This document shows positions 1 to 6,162 of a stretch of DNA of 9,676 bases, piece after piece. The notes under the pieces were generated by a model, which saw nothing but the letters and a program-made list of their open reading frames with translations, did not search any database and was not told the DNA's origin. Positions within the stretch are counted from its first letter, which is position 1. Every line of letters begins with the position of its first letter. Position numbers and translations under genes: made by a program. Origin of the DNA: Pontiella sp. Its GTDB lineage: Bacteria; Verrucomicrobiota; Kiritimatiellia; Kiritimatiellales; Pontiellaceae. The DNA lies in the NCBI GenBank assembly GCA_029935255.1, contig JAOZKS010000082.1, positions 1 to 9,676 on the forward strand, in the 5' to 3' direction.

Positions 1-320
1 GCCTCGCCGACTGGGTGGGCTTCATCGACAAGGGCACGCTCCAGATTTCCGAAAGTATTGAATCGTTGCAGGCAAGATTCCGGCAGATTGAAGTTGTCCT
101 GCCCGATGGCGTAGTCGTGCCAAAAGAGTTGCCGAAAGAATGGCTGGTTCCTGAATCCGGCGGCCACACCTTCCGCTATGTGGAGAGCCAATTCGGTAAC
201 GGATCGGATTTCCGTTTTAAAAGCGTATTCCCTTCCGTCGAAAGCTTTGATCCGCAACCCCTCTCATTGCGCGACATCTATCTAACCCTCGCCCGCCACT
301 TTAAAGGAGCGAACGCATGA
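1..320 (+). CDS. ABC transporter ATP-binding protein, C-terminal fragment (5' end outside window)
   Basis: This is the 3' part of an ABC ATPase gene. The reading frame is open from base 3 (the first full codon reads Leu) to the TGA at 318-320, giving about 105 residues. The beginning, LADWVGFIDKGTLQ, matches the usual segment after the H-loop of ABC-2 type exporters ('ADR..ilDkGrl'), and the end, LSLRDIYLTLARHF, resembles the common 'sLeEifl.l' tail. The Walker A, signature and Walker B motifs would lie upstream of the window, so ATPase function is inferred from the tail and from the neighbour. The internal GTG at 15 should not be taken as a start. The stop overlaps the ATG of the permease gene (ATGA), so the two are translationally coupled and probably form one transporter. 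The substrate is unknown. Confidence 0.8.
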   Translation, partial: LADWVGFIDKGTLQISESIESLQARFRQIEVVLPDGVVVPKELPKEWLVPESGGHTFRYVESQFGNGSDFRFKSVFPSVESFDPQPLSLRDIYLTLARHFKGANA

Positions 321-3300
321 ATATGATCCTACATATTTTCAAAAAAGACCTGTATCGCTTGCGAGCTTATATATTGTGCTGGATTCCTCTGCTAATCATT
401 ACAAGTTTTGTCTACCTATCCAAACCGGCAACTGGCAGTTATCTCTTTGATCTAATACTGGAATTCTTTGTTCCCCTCTCATTCCTTGCTCAGTTGATAT
501 ATATGCTGATCGTCATTCCTCAGCTAATGTTCAACGATTCACTAAATGATCCATCCGCCTTCTGGTTGACCCGGCCTATCCCAAAATCCAGTCTGCTTTT
601 AAGCAAACTTCTGTTTGCAGGGTTTTTCTTTGTCATTTTACCTACCGTTGTCACCAGCGTGATCTTAACGACTTGCGAAATTCCTGGCCATTATATTGGC
701 GCACTTATTCCTGAATATTTACTCAACTACACCACATATACGCTCCTTGCGATGACCTTGGCGTCAATTTCCAAAAACTCGAACCAATACACTTCAATTG
801 TTTTGGCATTACTATTTATTCCATATTTTCTTGAGCGCATCATCAATAGTCCACTCTCAGCAAATGCTTTAAACTTCAACATAGCCTTACAGGACAACCG
901 GTGGCTGATTTCAATAGGGGTACAGATTGCACTGTTCAGTCTGCTACTTTTTTATCTATATCAAACGCGAAACAGACGCAGATCATGTGGATTGTTGATT
1001 GCATGGGTTTTAATCTCTTTGACCATTTCCAATTCCAGACCCTTTGAAATCTTCAAAAATGAAGAGGGAGTTTTGTCTGGGAAAAAGGCCGAAAAAATAG
1101 CGATGACCATTGATGAAACGGATGATTTCATAACCTACGCTGTCGGGATCCGAAGAGCTGAGGATTATATGGAACTCCTTGGCAGTTTTTATTACAGCGG
1201 GTTACCAACCAATGGATTTGGTGTTATCCAAAACGCATCCTATTCTTTTGAAACCACAGATCAGAAAATATGCGAATCCCTAGGTGGAAAACCGGCCCCT
1301 GAAGAATATTACCATATTAATACACTGCAACCTATGCTGGAACCATACACCATTGTTCTGGATTCCCCTCGAGATGTTTACGTAGACAAAATGCTACGGT
1401 TTAAAGAGGTCGATGCCCCGGCACTTGGCGGAAAATTTGGCCAATACCGCGCAGATGCTTTAGTAAACTTTTATCAATATAAAACGTTCGCCAGCCTTCC
1501 GCTCACAGCTGGCGCGGCCCATAAAGAAGGCCCTGTCAAAATATCCATTTTAGAAACCCGCCCTGAAAACAATGAGTGCACCATCGTCATTCGCAGTCAA
1601 ATAGTTAACCCCCGGTTCAAACGCGACCGAACACCCTTTTTTGATGATCGGTTTATTTTTCTACTGTGTAGTCCCAACTTAAAGGAGTGCTACCCGCCGG
1701 ATCCTTATTCCCTAAGATACTTCTATAATGACAAGGCTGACTCGATTGAAATTAAGAACCTATCATTGCTCTTCAAATCTCCTTATCGCTCAGATCACAG
1801 CTCGTCTGCCAAATGGTTACAAAATGCAACGCTACTCATTCTGGAAGCGCAATGGCTGGGAAAGGCCAATAAACAGGTTGCAGATAACAACTTTAGAATT
1901 GGAACGAACGGCAATGTCCCGATTCCAAATCTTTCCGCACGGAACAACCTGAAGAAGCTTGATCAAATAAAACTTCCAGTCAATCCAACGCGGGATGATG
2001 TACAAAACTATATCTCAAGCATTCGCGCTGTATCGGCCTCACAAAATGAATTTAACAAACGAGATCCTCAGGTAGACATGCTTGTGGCAATCGGTCCGGA
2101 GCATCTTGATTTATTGATCGAGCCTCCTATCTCAGGGCCATTCATTTACGAACTCGCTGCAATTAAATCGCTTGTCCGATCCGAGCATAAAGAGCTCATT
2201 CTGAAAAACCTTCGAAGGATTCCCGAGCTGTCAGAACAGGTCTTAGTATTCAACTGGGAACAAGACGCCAGGGAAATACTTTTAGACGAGTTGAAGCAGA
2301 ACAAAAACCTGCCCTTGTCATGGATCAAGGCCGTCGTCAAACTACAGGATTCAGAGTCCTATCCTCTACTCAAGGGGCATCTCATTCAATCAAATGATCC
2401 ATACGATGTTTATGAGGTTATAAATGGTCTTCCCGGTATCGACCTAGACGATGCCATTTCTCGCGTCTGGAAAAAAACCCTCCGCCTCGGTGGCCACAAA
2501 CGTAATAAGATCATTCAGGTTGCCATACGATACGGCCAAAAGGACGCACTCGAATCGGCCATTGACAGACTTTACTTCGGCAACGTGCACGGGTCGTGGG
2601 TTGAAAAGTTCAAAGAAACCATCCACGTTTGCACAGGACAAACCGGCACAGATAGGGAGCTGTTGGAATGGTATCGCATGCATGAAAACCAACTCATCTT
2701 TGATCCCGAAAGAAAAGTTTACGGTATTAAAGACCCTGTTACCGGTCAGGTTTCCTATCCATCGGAAGAAAAACAGAAGTTACAAACAGAGGTCGCAGGA
2801 ACGCTTTCATCGATCCGTTTACCGGAGAATCCGACACGCGATGATATCCGAAAATATATCATCAAGATTCAAGAAGCCTCCAAAGGACAGGATGGTTATA
2901 GGGGCGATGCTGCCCAAATCAAAATGCTCGCAAAGATAGATCCCAAGCATTTAGACATCTTGCTGGAAATGTATAGCTATAATAGATTAAATATTTATCA
3001 CGCTATTTCCAAACTTGCTAAACCGGATCATAAAGAACTCATTCTAAACAATCTCGACCGACACGAATTTCTCAGTACTTTGGTTGTGAAATTCGGGTGG
3101 CAAGACGAAGTCAAAGAGTTGTTGATCCGAAAGCTACACACACACAAATCCTTGCCCCCTTCTTGGATTGACGCCACTGCCGGCCTAGAAGGCCCAGACA
3201 CATATCCGGCTCTGATCCAGTTCTTCATCCACGGATCCCAAAGGTACAGAACCTATCTTGCCATCAAGAATCTACCGGATATTGAGCTCGAAGAAGCGGT

Positions 3301-3580
3301 GAAAAAAGCATGGCATCAGGCCAAGTTTGATTCTGTTAACACGTTGAGCTTGCTGCCCATCGCTCTTGAGTACGGGCTTATTGATGCGCTTGACTTCTAT
3401 GCGACCAACTGCGATCCGGAAAGAGTGAATATGAGTTCCCTTTGGATTGATAGAACTCATCAGGCGGTTTGCAGGCATACCGGACAATTTGGTAGCTACA
3501 ACGATTTCCAAGCATGGTATCGCACCAACAAAGATCGACTCCACTTCGATGCCGAAACGAAGATGTTTGTGGTGGAGTAG
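317..3580 (+). CDS. ABC-2-like permease with very large C-terminal domain containing a tandem ~255-aa duplication
   Basis: The protein has 1087 residues. The N-terminal ~240 residues look like an ABC-2 type permease: an amphipathic start (MNMILHIFKKDLYRLRAY), then hydrophobic segments near 17-35, 53-73, 98-118, 135-151, 157-175, 196-215 and 224-238. A basic patch (TRNRRRS, 217-223) after the sixth segment suggests that this loop is cytoplasmic, so the following ~850 residues may lie outside the membrane. Residues 240-545 are a soluble region I do not recognise. Residues 551-805 and 833-1087 are two copies of one unit (both open with LP-x-NPTRDD and contain HKELIL, LPxSWI and TGQxG), helical and HEAT-like in appearance. 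The ATG at 317 has an AAGGAG at 304-309 with 7-nt spacing and overlaps the ATPase stop. Usual ABC-2 permeases have 250-550 residues, so the C-terminal extension is unusual. Substrate and role are unknown; confidence is high for the gene and moderate for the transporter assignment. Confidence 0.85.
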   Translation: MNMILHIFKKDLYRLRAYILCWIPLLIITSFVYLSKPATGSYLFDLILEFFVPLSFLAQLIYMLIVIPQLMFNDSLNDPSAFWLTRPIPKSSLLLSKLLFAGFFFVILPTVVTSVILTTCEIPGHYIGALIPEYLLNYTTYTLLAMTLASISKNSNQYTSIVLALLFIPYFLERIINSPLSANALNFNIALQDNRWLISIGVQIALFSLLLFYLYQTRNRRRSCGLLIAWVLISLTISNSRPFEIFKNEEGVLSGKKAEKIAMTIDETDDFITYAVGIRRAEDYMELLGSFYYSGLPTNGFGVIQNASYSFETTDQKICESLGGKPAPEEYYHINTLQPMLEPYTIVLDSPRDVYVDKMLRFKEVDAPALGGKFGQYRADALVNFYQYKTFASLPLTAGAAHKEGPVKISILETRPENNECTIVIRSQIVNPRFKRDRTPFFDDRFIFLLCSPNLKECYPPDPYSLRYFYNDKADSIEIKNLSLLFKSPYRSDHSSSAKWLQNATLLILEAQWLGKANKQVADNNFRIGTNGNVPIPNLSARNNLKKLDQIKLPVNPTRDDVQNYISSIRAVSASQNEFNKRDPQVDMLVAIGPEHLDLLIEPPISGPFIYELAAIKSLVRSEHKELILKNLRRIPELSEQVLVFNWEQDAREILLDELKQNKNLPLSWIKAVVKLQDSESYPLLKGHLIQSNDPYDVYEVINGLPGIDLDDAISRVWKKTLRLGGHKRNKIIQVAIRYGQKDALESAIDRLYFGNVHGSWVEKFKETIHVCTGQTGTDRELLEWYRMHENQLIFDPERKVYGIKDPVTGQVSYPSEEKQKLQTEVAGTLSSIRLPENPTRDDIRKYIIKIQEASKGQDGYRGDAAQIKMLAKIDPKHLDILLEMYSYNRLNIYHAISKLAKPDHKELILNNLDRHEFLSTLVVKFGWQDEVKELLIRKLHTHKSLPPSWIDATAGLEGPDTYPALIQFFIHGSQRYRTYLAIKNLPDIELEEAVKKAWHQAKFDSVNTLSLLPIALEYGLIDALDFYATNCDPERVNMSSLWIDRTHQAVCRHTGQFGSYNDFQAWYRTNKDRLHFDAETKMFVVE
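1967..2731 (+). repeat. Coding tandem repeat, copy 1 (permease residues 551-805)
   Basis: First copy of a duplicated ~255-residue unit inside the permease gene. Landmarks are LPVNPTRDD at 553-561, HLDLLIE at 596-602, HKELILKNL at 624-632, LPLSWI at 665-670, LPGIDLDDA at 705-713, YGQKDAL at 739-745, TGQTG at 773-777, WYR at 785-787 and FDPERK at 795-800. Each has a counterpart 280-282 residues further on, so the two copies align almost without gaps. The pattern of short amphipathic helices resembles an alpha-solenoid, but I cannot name the family. Confidence 0.9.
2813..3577 (+). repeat. Coding tandem repeat, copy 2 (permease residues 833-1087)
   Basis: Second copy of the duplicated unit, running to the last codon of the gene. 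Landmarks are LPENPTRDD at 835-843, HLDILLE at 878-884, HKELILNNL at 905-913, LPPSWI at 946-951, LPDIELEEA at 986-994, YGLIDAL at 1019-1025, TGQFG at 1055-1059, WYR at 1067-1069 and FDAETK at 1077-1082. A 27-residue linker separates it from copy 1. The copies have drifted a good deal at both protein and DNA level, so the duplication is not recent. Confidence 0.9.
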
Positions 3581-3702
3581 TTCGTAGACGATGCTTCCAG
3601 CTTCGTTCAGGTAGAACAACACACTTTGATCCTCCAAAACGCGGCTGGCCGCGAAGCGATTCTTGAGGAACGAAAGATCACCGCGCGTCTACGATAAAAC
3701 AA
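3581..3702. other. Convergent intergenic gap with an in-frame 38-codon open tail
   Basis: This short gap separates the permease (+) from the antiporter (-). In the frame of the permease, the sequence after its TAG stop stays open for 38 codons to a TAA at 3695-3697. The translation looks protein-like, with segments such as VEQHTLILQNAAGR and EAILEERKITARLR. It may be the remnant of an older 3' end of the gene. A 9-bp perfect inverted repeat (3582-3590 and 3686-3694) sits at its edges. No separate start codon with a ribosome binding site was seen. Confidence 0.5.
3636..3653 (-). terminator. Possible weak rho-independent terminator of the EIIA-antiporter transcript
   Basis: Read on the minus strand, 50 nt past the antiporter stop, there is a hairpin with stem CGCGG/CCGCG and loop CCAG (3640-3653), followed directly by TTTT (3636-3639). 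The stem is only 5 bp and the T-run is short, so the call is tentative. On the plus strand no T-run follows, so it would not serve the permease gene. Confidence 0.35.
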
Positions 3703-5385
3703 TCAGGCAAATAGGCCGGACATGAGGTCGGAGCCCATTTCGTCGAGGCCCTTCATCTGTTTGGTGGATTCGAGCAGGTCGGAGAGCGAAAGCAACTCCT
3801 CGAGCAAGATCATGCGGGCGACGTGCTGGTTGGCCGAGGGCACATTAACCTGAAGCTTGTTGCCGTCCTGGATCAACGTAAAGGCGATGTCGTCTTTGAG
3901 TACCCGGTGGGTGGGCTGGTCGGTATGCAGGTGGTGCACAAAAAACTCTTCGTCTTGCAAGGCACGAATAAAACGATGGAGCAGAAATTCGGTAATGTCG
4001 CGCGAGGGGAATTCGAGGATGATCGTTTCGATCTCTTCGCTTCCGCCCTCCAACTCCTTCCTGAGGCCGGAACCGCCTTCGAACGATTTTACCAGTAGCG
4101 GCGGAGCCAACATGGTGGTGATGACGGTCATCATGATGGAGACGCCAAAGATGCCTTGGTCGATGATGCCGCTGGCCAAACCGATGCCGGCAATGATCAA
4201 CGCGACTTCGCCGCGCGGTAGCATGCCGAGGCCGATGCGCAATGAGCCGCGCAGATTAAACTTCGTCAGGAAGGCCGGAAGGCCGCAACCGAGCACCTTC
4301 GAAAAGATGGCCAATATCGAGTAGACCGCACCGAAGACAAGCACAGGCTTCATCACCGAGAAGTCGACCATCATTCCCATCACACAGAAGAAAATCGGAA
4401 CGAGAATATTGTAGACCCCTTCCAAATGGTGCTCAATTTCGTGGGCCAGATCGGTCCGAGAAAGTGCCAGCCCCATGATGTAGGCCCCGATGATCATGGC
4501 CAATCCGGCCATTTCAGCCAGCCCAGCCAACAGCAGTGCCAAACCAAAGCAGATGGCCACGATGATTTCGGTGGATTTAAACTTCTTGATGGCCGACGTA
4601 ATCTTGCGCGCAAAGATGAGTCCAAGCGAGGTAACGATTACGAAGAAGCCGACGGCCTTGGCGGCAATGATTCCGATTTCGCCCCAGTTGACTTCCCCAC
4701 CGTCCATGCTGACTTTCGCCATGCCCATGACGATGGCGAGGGTAACGATGCCGAGAACATCGTCAAACACGGCTCCGGCCAGAATGGTCACGCCCTCGGG
4801 TGAAGCCATCTTTCGTTTTTCCGCCAGGATGCGCGCAGTGATTCCGACCGAGGTGGCCACGGAGATCACACCGAGGAACAGCGCAGCCGGATCCATGAAG
4901 GAATCAATGCCATTGTCCGGCCACATCACCGCAAGTCCATCGCCCAGCACGAATGCAAAAACGAGGCCGCCTAAGCCGACGAACGAACCCACAACGGAAT
5001 ACCGCAAAAATGCGGCGAGGTCGGTTTCCAGACCGGCGAGGAACAGCAGGATGATCGAGGCCAGCGTGGCAATGCCATACAGTTCCGCCGAGGCTGCAAA
5101 CCCCGCATTCTCCGCAAAGAGAACGCCGAGCCCCGGAAGATCGATCATGCCGCCGAGGGCATAGGGGCCGATCACCATCCCGGAAGCCAGCTCGCCCAGC
5201 ACGGAAGGCATCTTGAGAAAGCGCTGGAAGAGGTAGCCGCCGATCTTGGCAACGATAATAATGACCGCCAGCTGAAGAATCAGGTGCATCATCATATGCG
5301 TGATACTATGCCCCGAGGCTTCGGCGGCATGCGCAGCGACCTCGCCGGCTTGATGGACAAGGTTGGTGGCGGCGGGTTCGTGCAT
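3703..5385 (-). CDS. CPA2-family cation:proton antiporter (Kef/NapA-like) with DD motif and C-terminal soluble domain
   Basis: This 560-residue membrane protein exchanges a monovalent cation (Na+ or K+) for protons across the inner membrane. Residues ~33-435 form the Na+/H+ exchanger domain with about 12-13 hydrophobic helices. Recognisable motifs are PSVLGELASGMVIGP (60-74), FLAGLETDL (115-123), AVFDDVLGIVTLAI (205-218) and LPRGEVALIIAG (389-400). The adjacent aspartates D208-D209 are the ion-binding pair of electrogenic NhaA/NapA-type antiporters; KefB/C usually have QD. Residues ~445-560 are a soluble tail with no TrkA-N Rossmann motif visible; its family is not recognised. The first ~34 residues are rich in histidine (H2, H11, H19, H26, H30, H34). 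The ATG at 5385 starts 5 nt after the EIIA stop, with a GGGAAA-like weak ribosome binding site inside the EIIA end, so the two genes are cotranscribed. Ion specificity cannot be told from sequence alone. Confidence 0.92.
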   Translation of the reverse strand: MHEPAATNLVHQAGEVAAHAAEASGHSITHMMMHLILQLAVIIIVAKIGGYLFQRFLKMPSVLGELASGMVIGPYALGGMIDLPGLGVLFAENAGFAASAELYGIATLASIILLFLAGLETDLAAFLRYSVVGSFVGLGGLVFAFVLGDGLAVMWPDNGIDSFMDPAALFLGVISVATSVGITARILAEKRKMASPEGVTILAGAVFDDVLGIVTLAIVMGMAKVSMDGGEVNWGEIGIIAAKAVGFFVIVTSLGLIFARKITSAIKKFKSTEIIVAICFGLALLLAGLAEMAGLAMIIGAYIMGLALSRTDLAHEIEHHLEGVYNILVPIFFCVMGMMVDFSVMKPVLVFGAVYSILAIFSKVLGCGLPAFLTKFNLRGSLRIGLGMLPRGEVALIIAGIGLASGIIDQGIFGVSIMMTVITTMLAPPLLVKSFEGGSGLRKELEGGSEEIETIILEFPSRDITEFLLHRFIRALQDEEFFVHHLHTDQPTHRVLKDDIAFTLIQDGNKLQVNVPSANQHVARMILLEELLSLSDLLESTKQMKGLDEMGSDLMSGLFA

Positions 5386-5390
5386 GGGTC

Positions 5391-5840
5391 TTATTTCCCG
5401 GTAAGTAGTTCGTAGATTTCGTTATGGGTCTGGCAGGCCAGCAACTTTTCGCGCTCGGCGGGCTGACCGATCAGGCGGCTGACCTCGGCCAAAAACTGCA
5501 TGTGTGGGCCGCGGCGTTTAAGCGGAGAAATCGTCATGATGAAAATCGTGCAGGGCAAGCCATCCATGGAATCGAAATCAACCCCGGCCTTATTGAGGCC
5601 AACAGCAGCCACCAGCGACTTTACTGCATCGGTCTTTCCATGAGGAATGGCCACACCGTTCTGCATCCCGGTCGACATCTTTTCCTCGCGCTCAAACACG
5701 GCTTCCAGCACCGCCTCGCGCTCCGAGATCTTGCCCGCCGACACCAACCGATCGACCATCTCTTCAATGATGCCCTGCTTGGAGTCCGCCTTGAGGTCAA
5801 CCCAAACGGTATTCGGTGATAGCACTTTTTTTAGATTCAT
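5391..5840 (-). CDS. Stand-alone PTS EIIA protein (fructose/nitrogen type), probable regulator of the antiporter
   Basis: A small cytoplasmic protein of the PTS_EIIA type 2 family (about 149 aa, close to the family's ~150). The hallmark is GVAIPHGKTDAV, where the histidine in IPH (position 67 from the start chosen here) is the expected phosphorylation site; the family pattern 'STG...G.aiPH' is present as MSTGMQNGVAIPH. The C-terminal half has the usual LAEVSRLI and L...TH.EI..LL pattern. No EIIB, EIIC, HPr or sugar gene is nearby. The gene lies 5 nt before an antiporter gene, so a regulatory role in ion transport is more likely than sugar uptake; this is inference. I chose the Met at 5840 (MNLKKVLSP) because family members usually start there and an AGGG precedes it, though only 2 nt away. 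An in-frame ATG four codons upstream at 5852 is the alternative. Confidence 0.9.
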   Translation of the reverse strand: MNLKKVLSPNTVWVDLKADSKQGIIEEMVDRLVSAGKISEREAVLEAVFEREEKMSTGMQNGVAIPHGKTDAVKSLVAAVGLNKAGVDFDSMDGLPCTIFIMTISPLKRRGPHMQFLAEVSRLIGQPAEREKLLACQTHNEIYELLTGK

Positions 5841-5876
5841 GTCCCTGCACATTCCAGTTGATCGATAAAGGAGCGC

Positions 5877-5904
5877 ATTGTGGAAGGTTTCGGGACAAGG
5901 TCAA
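5877..5904 (-). promoter_or_regulatory. Putative sigma70-like promoter of the EIIA-antiporter operon
   Basis: On the minus strand TTGACC (5899-5904, 5 of 6 matches to the -35 consensus) is followed after 16 nt by CACAAT (5877-5882, 4 of 6 matches to the -10). Transcription would begin near 5870, 20-30 nt before either candidate start codon of the EIIA gene. Position and spacing fit; the -10 box is mediocre and there is no experimental support. Confidence 0.35.
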
Positions 5905-6052
5905 CCGTTTTCTCGAGTCATCAAACGCATTGAAATACTATTTTCAGCCTTTGGCTTGTTCTGGTAATTCCCATCCTTATTAAGGGCTCAGCGTATTTTT
6001 TATGGGCCATGCGGCTGTTCGCGTGATTGCAAGAGAGGAGGATTAGATAGGA

Positions 6053-6065
6053 GCAGGCGACCTGC
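6053..6065. repeat. Small inverted repeat (GCAGG-CGA-CCTGC)
   Basis: A perfect 5-bp stem with a 3-nt loop inside the intergenic region, 31 bp from the large palindrome. Its sequence context (GGAGCAGGCGACCTGCATC) resembles short palindromic intergenic repeats scattered in some genomes, but no second copy is present in this window, so a dispersed-repeat identity is only a guess. Confidence 0.3.
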
Positions 6066-6095
6066 ATCTACCCGCAGAAGCATGCATCCCCTCAT

Positions 6096-6149
6096 CTCAC
6101 CTATATCGCTTAATTACCCCGATCGGGGTAGTTAAGCGATATAGGTGAG
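6096..6149 (-). terminator. Long near-perfect palindrome (25-bp stem, GATC loop), likely 3' end structure of the mrp operon
   Basis: The arms are 6096-6120 and 6125-6149, separated by GATC, which is itself self-complementary. Of 25 pairs, 24 are Watson-Crick and one is a G-T wobble (6115 with 6130). It starts 13 nt beyond the mrpG stop codon, so it would form a very stable hairpin at the end of the operon mRNA. There is no T-run on the minus-strand side, so it does not look like a classical intrinsic terminator. It could instead be an RNA-stabilising 3' hairpin, a protein-binding palindrome, or a copy of a dispersed palindromic element. The structure is certain; the function is not. Confidence 0.6.
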
Positions 6150-6162
6150 GGCCCGGACTTTT

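Larger units (their letters stand above)
5853..6162. other. Gene-free region between the two antiporter operons
   Basis: About 310 bp without a credible coding region on either strand. It holds the putative EIIA promoter at its left end, a small hairpin at 6053-6065, and a long palindrome at 6096-6149 near the end of the mrp operon. Between 5905 and 6050 I see nothing firm: an AT-rich stretch around 5930-6003 and a purine-rich AGAGAGGAGGATTAG at about 6032-6046 that resembles a ribosome binding site but has no suitable start codon behind it. Confidence 0.6.

Noticed and set aside
2451..2939. Plus-strand open frame of 162 codons within the permease
   Set aside because: It lies in an alternate frame wholly inside the repeat-bearing permease; it has no recognisable domain and the permease frame carries the conserved duplicated motifs.
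4490..5164. Long plus-strand open frame of 224 codons opposite the antiporter
   Set aside because: The antiporter on the other strand has clear family motifs throughout; this frame is a low-complexity Ser/Thr/Pro/Met-rich antisense shadow.
5391..5840. EIIA gene as part of a sugar uptake operon
   Set aside because: No EIIB, EIIC or sugar-metabolism gene is present; the only operon partner is an antiporter.
5931..5946. Imperfect palindrome TGAAA-N6-TTTCA upstream of the EIIA operon, possible operator
   Set aside because: Arms of 5 bp in an AT-rich stretch are easily found by chance, and it lies well upstream of the putative -35 box with no other supporting sign.
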